From the NCBI RefSeq assembly GCF_008180415.1, contig NZ_VTEI01000002.1:268518-332517 (forward strand): a DNA stretch of 64,000 bases, in the 5' to 3' direction. The stretch's first letter is position 1. Each line of letters opens with the position of its first letter. A program made the translations under genes and the position numbers. A model generated the notes under the pieces. The model made no database searches. It was not told the DNA's origin and saw only the letters and a program-made list of their open reading frames with translations. Below, in pieces: positions 42,879 through 51,557 of the stretch. The DNA is from Rossellomorea vietnamensis (GTDB lineage: Bacteria > Bacillota > Bacilli > Bacillales > Bacillaceae_B).

Positions 42879-44990
42879 TTATTTTACAGACATGACCCGT
42901 TCATGAAGAAAAACCTTGATTTGAAAGTAGTCAATTTCATCAGGAAGCTCTTCCTTGATAGGTTTAAGCTTTTCTCCTCCTGTTTTTTCCACCGCAAGTT
43001 CAATGAGTTTTCGTTCTTTGTCAGAAATAAAAGCTTCGGTGTTTACTTCCATTCCCTCTTCAAAGCATTGCAGGATATGGTTCTGGACAGTGGTCAAAGA
43101 CAAGTTTCGCTGTTCTGCTACCTCTGCCAATCCCAGCCCCTCTGCATACATTTTAAAAGTTGTTAAACTGGAGGACTCATCTGTTTTCCCCTTGCCTTCC
43201 TCAGCTTGGGTATTCTCTTCTTTATATTGAGATATCGCTTGAAGGAAGCGAGAACCATACTTTTCACTTTTGTGGGCGCCGACTCCTTTAACATCGAGAA
43301 AAGCGGTATTATTTTCAGGGAGCTTGCTGCACATGTCCCTGAGCGTTTGATCAGAAAAAATGACAAACGGAGGAACTCCTTCTGAGTCAGCCAGCTCTTT
43401 TCGTATTGCTCTTAGAATTCCAAACAGCTCATCGTCTTCTTGATGAGAAACTTTTTCTGCTCTCATGGTCTCTTTCCGCATCACTTTTTCTTTTCCCTGA
43501 AGGACACTCTTTCCTCTCTCATTAACCCTGAGTACTGGAAAAGTCCCACTCACCACTGTTATATATTCTTCAGAAATTAAAAAGTCGATGAACAAGCTGA
43601 TCTCTTTTTGTTTCTGCTCTTTCATCAATCCGTAGGTGGAAAGTTTCTCAAATCCAAATTCTTTGATTTTCTTATTCTTTGAGCCAGCCAGGACCTGACT
43701 GACCAATGAATTACCAAATCTCTCGCCCATTCTGATCATGCAAGAAAGCACCATCTGTGTCTCTTTTGTCACATCGATTGCCTGACGATTGTCTGTACAA
43801 TTGCTGCATTTCCCACACGGTGCTGCTCTTTCGTCACCGAAGTAGTGAAGGATGAATTCCTGCAGGCAGCCTTCTGTATGGCAGTAATCAACCATTTGCC
43901 TCAGCTTAAGAAGTTCCTGTGTATGGCGAGCAGGATCCTGAGAGTTTTGGGAAATCAGGAATCTCTGAATCTGCACATCCTGAGGAGAATAAAGCACAAC
44001 ACACTCACTTTCTCCACCATCACGGCCGGCTCTTCCTGCCTCCTGATAATAGCTTTCCATATTTTTCGGCAGCTGGTGATGAAGCACATATCGCACGTTT
44101 GATTTATTGATCCCCATCCCGAAGGCATTTGTTGCCACTATTACCTGCAGGTTGTCTTTCAGGAATTCTTCCTGCATCTCGTTACGCTGGACATCACTCA
44201 TTCCTCCATGATACTTTCCCACTGAGAAACCCTGTTTGTTCAGTTTATTATATAGTGAGTCGACTTCTTTCCGTGTTGCAGCGTATATAATTCCCGATTC
44301 ATTTTTATTCGCTTTGACATAGTTCATGGCATACTGGCTGCGGTCCTGGCCCTTGATGACTTTAAAAGAAAGATTCTCCCTTGAAAAGCCGGTGATATAG
44401 GTATTCTCATCCTGTATTTCAAGAGAGGCACAAATATCATTTTGCACCTGCGGAGTTGCGGTAGCTGTCAAGGCGAGAACAACCGGGTTACTCGGGAGTC
44501 CCTTCAAAAGGTCCTTGATTTTTAGATAGCTCGGACGGAAATCGTGGCCCCATTGAGATATACAGTGTGCCTCGTCTACCGCCACCAGAGGAATCGGCAG
44601 GTTTCGCAGGTATTGTACAAAATAGGGAGACTCCAATCTTTCCGGAGCAATATAAACCAGTTTATAAACCCCCAGTTCGGCCTCACTCAATCTTCTTTCA
44701 ATCTCTGCATGAGTAAGGGAACTGTTTATAAAAGTTGCCGGAATACCGGTTTGGTTCAAGGCATCCACTTGATCCTTCATTAATGAAATCAAAGGGGAAA
44801 CGACAAGTGTGATTCCTTCCAGAAGGAGTGCCGGAATTTGATAGCAAATGGATTTCCCTCCGCCTGTCGGCATGATTCCTGCAGTATTTTGGCCGAACAA
44901 GACACTTTGAATAATTTCATCCTGTCCTGTCCTGAAATTTTCGTACCCGAAATATTCTTTTAAATAATTTTTCGCATGATATATATTCAT
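42879..44990 (-). CDS. recQ: RecQ-family ATP-dependent DNA helicase
   Basis: The 703-residue superfamily-2 helicase unwinds DNA 3'-5' in recombination and repair. It shows MPTGGGKSICYQ (Walker A), VDEAHCISQWGHDFRPSY (DEAH with the RecQ aromatic loop), QEAGRAGRDG (motif VI), a zinc site C-x(16)-C-x2-C-x2-C around CGKCSNC, an RQC winged helix, an HRDC domain (about 510-590) and a C-terminal HTH_40-like domain. The ATG at 44990 has AAGGAG upstream; an earlier ATG adds 23 atypical residues. Confidence 0.93.
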   Translation of the reverse strand: MNIYHAKNYLKEYFGYENFRTGQDEIIQSVLFGQNTAGIMPTGGGKSICYQIPALLLEGITLVVSPLISLMKDQVDALNQTGIPATFINSSLTHAEIERRLSEAELGVYKLVYIAPERLESPYFVQYLRNLPIPLVAVDEAHCISQWGHDFRPSYLKIKDLLKGLPSNPVVLALTATATPQVQNDICASLEIQDENTYITGFSRENLSFKVIKGQDRSQYAMNYVKANKNESGIIYAATRKEVDSLYNKLNKQGFSVGKYHGGMSDVQRNEMQEEFLKDNLQVIVATNAFGMGINKSNVRYVLHHQLPKNMESYYQEAGRAGRDGGESECVVLYSPQDVQIQRFLISQNSQDPARHTQELLKLRQMVDYCHTEGCLQEFILHYFGDERAAPCGKCSNCTDNRQAIDVTKETQMVLSCMIRMGERFGNSLVSQVLAGSKNKKIKEFGFEKLSTYGLMKEQKQKEISLFIDFLISEEYITVVSGTFPVLRVNERGKSVLQGKEKVMRKETMRAEKVSHQEDDELFGILRAIRKELADSEGVPPFVIFSDQTLRDMCSKLPENNTAFLDVKGVGAHKSEKYGSRFLQAISQYKEENTQAEEGKGKTDESSSLTTFKMYAEGLGLAEVAEQRNLSLTTVQNHILQCFEEGMEVNTEAFISDKERKLIELAVEKTGGEKLKPIKEELPDEIDYFQIKVFLHERVMSVK

Positions 44991-45187
44991 TGCGCAATAA
45001 CTCCTTATTAAAACCAATAGGCTTGGTCCTATGCTTCTTACTTCCATTATAAACCCCATACACTCTGAGGTCGATGAAAGCCCCTGGTTTTACAAGGATT
45101 TTTTTTGCTTGGATGTTCCGGAGACAGTGTACTATTTTTCTGCATTAAGAATCTTTGTTTCTTATCAAATACAGCTGCTCCGGGCAC

Positions 45188-45219
45188 AAAAAAAACCCAT
45201 TGAATGCTCAACGGGTTTC
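45188..45219 (-). terminator. Terminator of the small acidic protein gene
   Basis: AAACCC(A/G)TTGA stem around ATGC; on the minus strand a long T-run follows. It lies between the small gene and recQ. Confidence 0.8.
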
Positions 45220-45235
45220 CATTCTTTATGTCTTA

Positions 45236-45397
45236 TCAAAACCAGCGGAAGCCGGGCTTTTCTTCTTTTTCTTCTTGTTCAACTTGTTCCTCTGCTTCTG
45301 CTGCAGGCACACCTCTCCAAAACACATCCCACACATTATGTTTTGGCTTTTCTTCGACAGCTTGCACTTCTTCTATATCAACATTTTTCTTTGACAT
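45236..45397 (-). CDS. Small acidic protein of unknown function
   Basis: A perfect AAGGAGG stands eight bases before an ATG opening 53 codons. The product is MSKKNVDIEEVQAVEEK, a short tryptophan-containing segment HNVWDVFWRGVP, then a Glu/Gln-rich stretch and a PGFRWF end. There is no membrane helix or signal. I do not recognise the family. The ribosome site and the terminator make it a real gene. Confidence 0.7.
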   Translation of the reverse strand: MSKKNVDIEEVQAVEEKPKHNVWDVFWRGVPAAEAEEQVEQEEKEEKPGFRWF

Positions 45398-45502
45398 GGA
45401 AATACCTCCTTTGAATTTCTTCCGGTTGTTGCCGTAAGGAAATCGACATTACATACTATTCAAAGAAAGGCACATCGTTTAGGCGGATTGCCCACTTTGT
45501 CA

Positions 45503-46444
45503 TCAATTTTCTTTAATTTCCCCCATTAGGCGGCGCAGGACATTTTTAATGAAATCTTCATAATCGAAGTTAATATTGATGAAATGGTTTGCTTCTGGAT
45601 TGTTCTCCATGTTCCTGAAATCTGCATAGGTGAATCCTTGAGTGAGTTTTTTGGTAGATATCTGCACGTTTTTTTGGACAATGGCTGTTTTATCTGGATT
45701 GGTCAATAAGTATAAGGTATAAAGATCATGTAAAGGCACCCCTTCCAAGCCGGGCTGCAAATTTTCATACGCTTTCTGATAATATTGAAAGATTGGCAGA
45801 AAGATCGATCGGAAAGGATTTTTACTATTTTCAGCCAACAGGCTGATATGTTCCTCTTTCAACTGTGCATATTGAGTTACATTTAGGGGAGCCAAATAGA
45901 TTGGCAGACCGGATTCAAGGACAAAATTTGTGGCAGTCGGGTCACCATGAAAGTTCGCTTCCGCCACTGGGGTGACATTGCCGGGCACTAAGAAGGCACC
46001 GCCCATTAAATATACTTCTTCGATACTATCTTTAATGAAAGGGTAAAGGTTAAAGGAGAGGGCCATGGAGGTATTTCTCCCAATATCCACGAAGTAAAGG
46101 TCATCATGCTGTGAAGTGACTTCGAGGATATGGCTGAATGGTTTAGCTTCATAGGTAAAAGCGTCTGGTATTTCGATTGGACCGATTCCTTCTTCACCAT
46201 GTATTTCAGGATAATAAGGCTCATATTCTCCTGTAAGCGGCTGAGATGCTCCAGTAATGACAGGGATGTCTTCCCTTCCTGCAATGTGCAGTATATATGC
46301 CGCATTTTCAGTGGCGTCTTCTTTACTGACATTTCCAAACCCAGTGACAATCGCCTTGACTTCTAACTCAGGGCTGCTTAAAGCATAAATGATCGCGAAT
46401 GTGTCATCTATGCCAGGGTCTGCAAACAAAACAACTTTTTTCAT
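45503..46444 (-). CDS. Inosine-uridine-preferring nucleoside hydrolase family protein
   Basis: The 313-residue protein has the nucleoside hydrolase fold, which splits ribonucleosides using a calcium ion. The N-terminal motif is VVLFADPGIDDTFAI; the usual DxDPGxDD reads ADPGIDD here, so the first aspartate is replaced by alanine while the following ones remain. LMGGAFLVPGNVTPVAEANFHGDPTA provides the asparagine/aspartate ligands. The ATG at 46444 is eight bases after AGGTG. A miniature element with exact target duplication lies 49 bases upstream. Confidence 0.88.
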   Translation of the reverse strand: MKKVVLFADPGIDDTFAIIYALSSPELEVKAIVTGFGNVSKEDATENAAYILHIAGREDIPVITGASQPLTGEYEPYYPEIHGEEGIGPIEIPDAFTYEAKPFSHILEVTSQHDDLYFVDIGRNTSMALSFNLYPFIKDSIEEVYLMGGAFLVPGNVTPVAEANFHGDPTATNFVLESGLPIYLAPLNVTQYAQLKEEHISLLAENSKNPFRSIFLPIFQYYQKAYENLQPGLEGVPLHDLYTLYLLTNPDKTAIVQKNVQISTKKLTQGFTYADFRNMENNPEANHFININFDYEDFIKNVLRRLMGEIKEN

Positions 46445-46492
46445 TGAAAACACACCTTTCGAAAAACTTCATGATGATAGGGCTTATTCAAA

Positions 46493-46638
46493 GGCCGCTT
46501 TCGCAAAACCCCCCGGATACTAAGTTTTGCGTCTTTAATCTGAGGGTGCAGCCCTTTTCTTTCTTCATTATTTTCGGTTACTTATGGTGACATCTTACGC
46601 GTTTCATGTTAAATAGCAACAAGCTTACGAGAACAGCC
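46493..46638 (+). repeat. Miniature inverted-repeat element copy with exact 8-bp target duplication
   Basis: The copy runs from GGCCGCTTTCGC to ACAAGCTTACGAGAACAGCC, 146 bases with a deletion near the left end. TATTCAAA flanks it on both sides (46485-46492 and 46639-46646). Confidence 0.85.
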
Positions 46639-46734
46639 TATTCAAAAGAGAAAAAATTCAGCCTTGAAATCAAGAGCTTTAGCTCTCTTTTCATCCTATT
46701 TACCATGGTATGCACGATTGCCGGGAGAGGCGCT

Positions 46735-46790
46735 TCAACACTTTAAAGGACCAAAAGGGACAGTTCCTCTTAGCCCAGTAAAGTAAAAAA
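46735..46790. repeat. Small palindromic intergenic repeat
   Basis: AACACTTTAAAGG then AAAAGGGACAGTTCCTCTTA and CAGTAAAGTA match the units near 4046 and 17008. Confidence 0.45.
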
Positions 46791-46837
46791 GCAAATAAAA
46801 AACTTCCTACTGAATAGGAAGTTGAATGATCACGGTA

Positions 46838-47041
46838 CTATTTAGTTGTTGGATGCGGGTTATCCACAACTTGAAGAACTTCTGATGAAGGGACCATTTC
46901 GCTTTTGCAAAGCGGACAGTGAGGTATTTCTTCACTCTTGAAGTTATCTCTCATCCAGCCTTTGCAGCCTTCAGATGAACATCTCCAAATCTTCGTATCT
47001 TCAGTTTTGATTTCTTCTTCATTTCTTCTTCCAAATGCCAT
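46838..47041 (-). CDS. YdjO-like cold-inducible zinc-ribbon protein
   Basis: The 67-residue protein has WRCSSEGCKGWMRDNF and PHCPLCKSEM, two cysteine pairs forming a likely zinc ribbon, matching B. subtilis YdjO. It follows the cold-shock gene on the same strand with a terminator-like hairpin between them, so it may be made from read-through or its own promoter. AAAGGAGGTAATGAC lies before the start. Confidence 0.85.
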   Translation of the reverse strand: MAFGRRNEEEIKTEDTKIWRCSSEGCKGWMRDNFKSEEIPHCPLCKSEMVPSSEVLQVVDNPHPTTK

Positions 47042-47114
47042 CGTGTCATTACCTCCTTTGATATTATAAGACCGATTCCCGGCTGATGAAATGCCGCTTT
47101 TTAGACCGGTCTTA

Positions 47115-47155
47115 CAAAAATAGCTACCCTCTTGCTGGTGGGGCAGCTATTTTTT
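47115..47155 (-). terminator. Hairpin between csp and the YdjO-like gene
   Basis: AAAAATAGCT pairs with AGCTATTTTT around a 20-base loop containing a smaller stem. The run of T/A on both sides allows bidirectional action; partial read-through would couple the two genes. Confidence 0.75.
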
Positions 47156-47178
47156 AAGCATCAACGCACGCACTAAAA

Positions 47179-47379
47179 TTATAATTTTACAACGTTAGCT
47201 GCTTGTGGTCCGCGGTTGCCTTCAACCACTTCGAACTCTACACGCTGACCTTCGTCAAGGGATTTAAAACCTTCACCAGTAATCGCACTGAAGTGTACGA
47301 ATACATCGCTTTCGCCTTCAACTTCGATGAATCCGAAGCCCTTTTCTGCATTGAACCATTTTACTGTACCTTGTTTCAT
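47179..47379 (-). CDS. cspD: Cold-shock protein
   Basis: This 66-residue cold-shock domain protein has the RNA-binding motifs [19 protein letters not shown] (RNP1) and DVFVHFSAI (RNP2) and ends [10 protein letters not shown], which is closest to CspD among Bacillus paralogues. Csp proteins keep mRNA unfolded in the cold. A promoter about 155 bases upstream gives a long leader with a 19-bp perfect A/T-rich hairpin, a layout known from cold-regulated csp genes. AGGTTT-like purines near the start make the ribosome site moderate. Confidence 0.96.
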   Translation of the reverse strand: MKQGTVKWFNAEKGFGFIEVEGESDVFVHFSAITGEGFKSLDEGQRVEFEVVEGNRGPQAANVVKL

Positions 47380-47436
47380 GAGTAGAAACCTCCAAGCAAT
47401 AAAAAAAATTAATATGTTACTTTTTAAATATAAAAA

Positions 47437-47494
47437 TTCACATATTATAAAAAGTACCAGCGAAGAAAGGCGATCACTTTTTATAATATGTGAA
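47437..47494 (-). promoter_or_regulatory. 19-bp perfect hairpin in the csp leader
   Basis: TTCACATATTATAAAAAGT (47437-47455) is the exact reverse complement of 47476-47494. The loop is 20 bases. It lies in the middle of the predicted 5' leader, where A/T-rich pairing could be temperature sensitive. Confidence 0.65.
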
Positions 47495-47539
47495 TGGCTT
47501 TCGAGATTGCGGTGTTCCGTTATTAAATCTGATAATCCT

Positions 47540-47567
47540 ATTATAGTACATTAATTGATTTTGTCAA
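47540..47567 (-). promoter_or_regulatory. SigA-type promoter of csp
   Basis: Consensus TTGACA (47562-47567) and TATAAT (47540-47545) are separated by 16 bases. The predicted start of transcription is near 47533, giving a leader of about 155 bases. The -35 region overlaps the end of the neighbouring small gene. Confidence 0.75.
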
Positions 47568-47763
47568 ATAAGTAAATGGGAATGCTTACCGGTTGAGACG
47601 GAGCAGGAGAGCCATCGCGACCCTCCTTTGCATTATTTCTTATTTTTTTCCTGGAAGAATCAGCTTTTATACCGCCTGGCAATTCACTTGTTGTGTTACC
47701 CTGCCCTTCAACCTGAGCTGATCCCAGACCTGTTTTAGATGGATCTTGTTTATTCTTTGCCAT
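47551..47763 (-). CDS. Small hydrophilic protein, possibly spore-related
   Basis: The 70-residue product starts MAKNKQDPSKTGLGSAQVEG and is rich in Gly, Ser, Asn and Lys, with no hydrophobic core until the C-terminal VSIPIYLFDKIN. GGGGTGA precedes the ATG at 47763. Composition recalls small acid-soluble spore proteins but I cannot match a family. Its 3' end overlaps the csp promoter. Confidence 0.5.
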   Translation of the reverse strand: MAKNKQDPSKTGLGSAQVEGQGNTTSELPGGIKADSSRKKIRNNAKEGRDGSPAPSQPVSIPIYLFDKIN

Positions 47764-47814
47764 GTTTATCACCCCGTAGGTTAGTATGACAAAATAAACT
47801 GCATGCTATGTCTT

Positions 47815-48582
47815 TTATTTTTCGATTGGACTTCTCATCTGCCATCCATCAATAGAGAAGCCGCCCATTTTGTAAAGAACATGCTCACTCAGTCTTTCAT
47901 ACATTTCTGCCATTTGAGCAGCTTCAGTCATATTCATCGCTATTTGGAATAACCGGGAAAACTCCTCATCAGGAAAAGGGGGCTTCAAATATTTCTTAAG
48001 GTATCTCTTATCACTTAAATAAGCACCTATTTGATAGTAAGGAATCTGTTCCAGTGAAAGGAACCGGCAATATTGGCCAAATAGCAAATTTAAGGAGTTA
48101 TGGTAAACAAACGCCATCCCTGCCTCTTCCTTCTCATGCATGTCCTGAAGGTTATCCAGGGTATCCCAAATGGCATACTTCATAAACTCCAATTCCGTAT
48201 CACCGATTTCTGTAAACGGTTTTTTCAGCCATACACCTGCCTCTTCTTTCAATCCTGCCACGCTTCCCTCCTTATCCCAGAGAATTTCCCCTGTAGTGAA
48301 TTGAACTGCTGCATGAGTAGTCCTGCTGTAATGATCTTCCTCAAAATACTTCCTTATTTGAACAGGGGGATTGCAGAAGTACTCGATAAGATAACCGTCC
48401 ACAAATTCATTTCCCCTCTCCCTCCATTCCTTTCCTTCCTTTAGAATCAAGTGGACATCGATATCCGAACGTGCTGAAGGGTTTCCTGTAACAAAGCTTC
48501 CGCAGACCAATGCACCCGCAAGGTCGGATGCATACTGAAAATCATTCAAAAAACTTTCCAGTGCTTTTCTCCAATTCTGCAT
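47815..48582 (-). CDS. Nucleotidyltransferase-domain protein
   Basis: The 255-residue protein has a minimal nucleotidyltransferase active site, ALVCGSFVTGNPSARSDIDVHLIL (GS...DxD). A helical C-terminal region resembles the substrate-binding part of aminoglycoside nucleotidyltransferases. The substrate is unknown; no resistance function should be assumed. ATG 48582 or the in-frame GTG at 48591 may be the start, neither with a strong ribosome site. Confidence 0.75.
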   Translation of the reverse strand: MQNWRKALESFLNDFQYASDLAGALVCGSFVTGNPSARSDIDVHLILKEGKEWRERGNEFVDGYLIEYFCNPPVQIRKYFEEDHYSRTTHAAVQFTTGEILWDKEGSVAGLKEEAGVWLKKPFTEIGDTELEFMKYAIWDTLDNLQDMHEKEEAGMAFVYHNSLNLLFGQYCRFLSLEQIPYYQIGAYLSDKRYLKKYLKPPFPDEEFSRLFQIAMNMTEAAQMAEMYERLSEHVLYKMGGFSIDGWQMRSPIEK

Positions 48583-48682
48583 AATGATCACTGCTTTCTT
48601 TTACTGATTCCGTCAAAAAACGGTAATAATTCCACATTTCCAGGACAAAATACTAGAAAATATAGGTTAAGGATGTTTGGGC

Positions 48683-50203
48683 ATGGTATTCAAATGGCGC
48701 GAAAAGAAAAGAAGAGAAGAAGAAAAATCAATAGCCCACAGCCTAAGCTTCGAAGGCTTGAAAGAAGAGATAAAAGACTCATTGAAACAAAGTGCGGATA
48801 TCGCCTTTCATAAAATCGAAAAAGAAGATCACAGCATACTGATTATCTATTTAGAAAATATCATAAATACAGATCAACTTCATCAAAATATTATCAAACC
48901 ACTGGAAAGAACTTCAGAAGAAATGGATCCCAGATCGATCGCAAACAATATTAATATCGGCAAAGTATCAATCACCAATAAACTCCTCGATATTACAGAG
49001 GCCATTTTAAACGGTAATGTGTACATTTATGGACAAGGCCAAGCCTGTGGTGTTCTTGCCAACATTGCAGAAAAAGCAACCCGTTCTCTTGAAAAAGCGG
49101 AAACCGAATCTCTTGTGTTCGGCCCTAAAGTAGCCTTTACAGAAGATATTTCTACCAATATGAATGTGATACGAACTAATATAAATGACCCGAATTTATG
49201 TGTAGAAGAATTCATACTCGGCTCAAGGGTAAAAACTAAAACCTATCTGATCTATATAAAAGATATTGCTGAACCGGAAAACGTAAACACCGTCAAACAA
49301 AGAATGAAAGATCTTGAAGTAGACAGCATCATAGACAGCTCTGTTCTGGCTCAAATGATAGAGGATAATTCATATACTGTTTTTCCTCAGCTCATTACTA
49401 CAGAATTGCCTGACCGCTTCAGTATTTCGCTTTTGCATGGAAAACTGGGCATTCTTGTAGACAGAAGCCCTCAAGCCATCATAGGACCATCGACCTTTCT
49501 GAATTTCTTCGAATCAACAGAAGATCTATACATGAGATGGAATATGGGTACTTTTTTAAGAATGCTGCGCTTTACAGCCATCATGTTGTCTGTTTTACTG
49601 ACACCAGCTTATGTATCCGTTCTTACTTATCACTATGAAGTCATTCCTTCTTCATTGCTGGTATCACTAGGTGAATCAAGATCAAAAGTACCTTTCCCCC
49701 CAGTGTTTGAGGCTCTGCTTCTGGAGTTCATCATTGAATTGCTTCGGGAAGCAGGTGCCCGGCTCCCTACAAAGGTCGGCCAGACAATGGGTATCGTGGG
49801 AGGTATCGTTATCGGGCAGGCAGCCGTTGAAGCTGGTTTCACAAGCAATATATTAATCATTATCATTGCTATCAGCGCCCTGGGCTCTTTTACTGCTCCC
49901 AGCTATGCCATTGGGACGGCTGTAAGGATCATCCGGTTTCCGATCATAATCTGCGCAGGGCTTTACGGCGGAGTTGGAATCGTATTTGCTTTTTCGTTTT
50001 TGTTGATTCATCTTTTAAAACTTACGACATTGGGGAGACCTTATCTATCTCCCATCTACCCGCTTACCATTTCTGACCTCAGATACAGTTTATTCAGGAT
50101 GCCATTTCAGTATATGGGAAAAAGGCCTGAAGCTAACTCCCCTGTAGATTCTGAGAAGATGAAAGCCAGTAAAAAGGCTGAAAAGAAAGATGTTGACGAA
50201 TAA
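48683..50203 (+). CDS. Spore germination protein, GerA (A-subunit) family
   Basis: The 506-residue A subunit of a germinant receptor has a hydrophilic N-terminal domain (about 1-240) and a membrane part of four to five helices (about 290-460), ending in a charged cytoplasmic tail. Typical signatures are DRSPQAIIGPSTFLNFF, EVIPSSLL, EALLLEFIIELLREAGARLPTKVGQTMGIVGG and GQAAVEAGF. With the B and C subunits it senses nutrients in the spore inner membrane. AAGGATG precedes the ATG. Unusually, a repeat of the miniature family follows before the B gene. Confidence 0.95.
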   Translation: MVFKWREKKRREEEKSIAHSLSFEGLKEEIKDSLKQSADIAFHKIEKEDHSILIIYLENIINTDQLHQNIIKPLERTSEEMDPRSIANNINIGKVSITNKLLDITEAILNGNVYIYGQGQACGVLANIAEKATRSLEKAETESLVFGPKVAFTEDISTNMNVIRTNINDPNLCVEEFILGSRVKTKTYLIYIKDIAEPENVNTVKQRMKDLEVDSIIDSSVLAQMIEDNSYTVFPQLITTELPDRFSISLLHGKLGILVDRSPQAIIGPSTFLNFFESTEDLYMRWNMGTFLRMLRFTAIMLSVLLTPAYVSVLTYHYEVIPSSLLVSLGESRSKVPFPPVFEALLLEFIIELLREAGARLPTKVGQTMGIVGGIVIGQAAVEAGFTSNILIIIIAISALGSFTAPSYAIGTAVRIIRFPIIICAGLYGGVGIVFAFSFLLIHLLKLTTLGRPYLSPIYPLTISDLRYSLFRMPFQYMGKRPEANSPVDSEKMKASKKAEKKDVDE

Positions 50204-50267
50204 ACAACCCCTGCTTATAACAGGGCTGTATAGCCGGAAGGAATATACTTTAGCCTGTCACCAAAAA

Positions 50268-50411
50268 AATAACCATATATCACTTAAGAATCTGGAAATT
50301 ACCAATAGAAAAGAGCTACTCTCTTCTCGATTAGAGAGAAAACTTTTTGTTTCCGGGGGAAAATCCGGCTCTTGGGATTTTTCCAAAAGCCACAATATAA
50401 GCAAAACAGCC
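50268..50411 (-). repeat. Miniature-element copy inside the germination operon (reverse, left part worn)
   Basis: The GAAAAGAGCTACTCTC hairpin block, AAATCCGGCTCTTGGGATTTTTCC and the terminal GCAAAACAGCC are intact. The other terminal repeat is missing or strongly altered. It lies between the gerA-type and gerB-type genes and ends 34 bases before the gerB start. Confidence 0.75.
50372..50401 (+). promoter_or_regulatory. Promoter-like sequence carried by the miniature element, facing gerB
   Basis: TTGGGA (50372-50377) and TATAAG (50396-50401) are separated by 18 bases and point at the gerB-type gene, whose start is 44 bases further. Equivalent positions in most other copies read TATATG or TATATC. 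Confidence 0.4.
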
Positions 50412-50444
50412 TAAAAAAGAGTCGAATGATAAAGGATTGTGTCC

Positions 50445-51557
50445 ATGAAAATTAATGTTGATCCTCCAAAAAGCTTAATGTTCAACTCATTTTTCATCAT
50501 GTTTGTTGTTCACGCTGCGCAAACAGGAGTTGGTATCGCGGGACTTCCGAGAATCGTCTTCCTTGAAGCCGGGCAGGACGCGTGGGTTTCCATCCTGCTT
50601 GCCGGTGTCATGACCACAATTGCAACAGCAATAATTGTATTGCTGTTGAAGAATTATGAAAGTGCAGATCTTTTTGGAATCCATAAGGATATTTTCGGGA
50701 AATGGATAGGCAGTTTTTTAAGCGTGATCTATATCGTATACATGATGGTAATCGCCTATCTTGTCATCATGCATTATACCGAAATGGTTCAGGCTTGGAT
50801 TTTTCCGCAAATGCCCACCTGGCTCCTGTCTGCCCTATTGATTTTTCTAGGGGTATACGCTGTATTGGGAGGAGTCAGAATCATCGTCGGAGTAAGTTTT
50901 ATGGCTTTCATACTAACTGCATGGCTGATATTTGTCATTTATGCCCCTTTGAAGTATATGGATTATACTCATTACTTCCCGATGATGAATCATAGTTGGA
51001 AAGAGTTGGGGATGGGAACGTATAAGACCGCATTTTCTGTCATCGGATTCGAACTCCTTCTCCTTCTCTATCCTTATGTAAAAGACAAAAAGAAAGTCTT
51101 GAAGTTTTCTTTAATAGGTATAACCTACACAACATTCATCTACTTTGTGGTGACCTTTGTCTCCATAGGCTTCTTTTCTGAAATGACACTTGAGAAGACA
51201 ATCTGGCCAGTTCTTTCAATGTTCAAAATTGTTCGGATTCCTAACCTGGAACGTTTTGAATTTATTGCCGTTTCTTACTGGATGCTGGTCATCCTGCCGA
51301 ATATCTGCTTATATCTTTGGGCAGCGACAAGAGGCGTCAAAAGAGTGTTCGGATTTCATCAGAAGAAGACAATCTATATTTTTGCCGTACTTTTATGGGT
51401 AAGCACATTTTTCATTGACCAGAGAATCCAGATGAATACTTTTACCGATAAAGTTGCTTCCGTCAGTTTCGTCCTTGTATTTATCTATCCAGCGCTGCTT
51501 TTGGTTTTTGTATTTATAAAGAAGTTTTTCAATAAGAAAAAGGGGGAGTCCTTGTGA
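50445..51557 (+). CDS. Spore germination protein, GerB (B-subunit) permease
   Basis: The 370-residue protein has about ten membrane helices and the GerAB/APC-transporter pattern, with an AAQTGVGIAGLPRIVFLEAGQDAWVS first helix. It is the membrane subunit that binds germinants. The ATG at 50445 follows AAGGA. The 241-base gap to the A gene is unusually wide for these operons and is filled by a miniature element. The 3' end overlaps the C gene by four bases. Confidence 0.93.
   Translation: MKINVDPPKSLMFNSFFIMFVVHAAQTGVGIAGLPRIVFLEAGQDAWVSILLAGVMTTIATAIIVLLLKNYESADLFGIHKDIFGKWIGSFLSVIYIVYMMVIAYLVIMHYTEMVQAWIFPQMPTWLLSALLIFLGVYAVLGGVRIIVGVSFMAFILTAWLIFVIYAPLKYMDYTHYFPMMNHSWKELGMGTYKTAFSVIGFELLLLLYPYVKDKKKVLKFSLIGITYTTFIYFVVTFVSIGFFSEMTLEKTIWPVLSMFKIVRIPNLERFEFIAVSYWMLVILPNICLYLWAATRGVKRVFGFHQKKTIYIFAVLLWVSTFFIDQRIQMNTFTDKVASVSFVLVFIYPALLLVFVFIKKFFNKKKGESL

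Noticed and set aside
47815..48582. Aminoglycoside resistance nucleotidyltransferase
   Set aside because: Only the generic nucleotidyltransferase active site is recognised. The rest does not clearly match known resistance enzymes, so a resistance role is not claimed.
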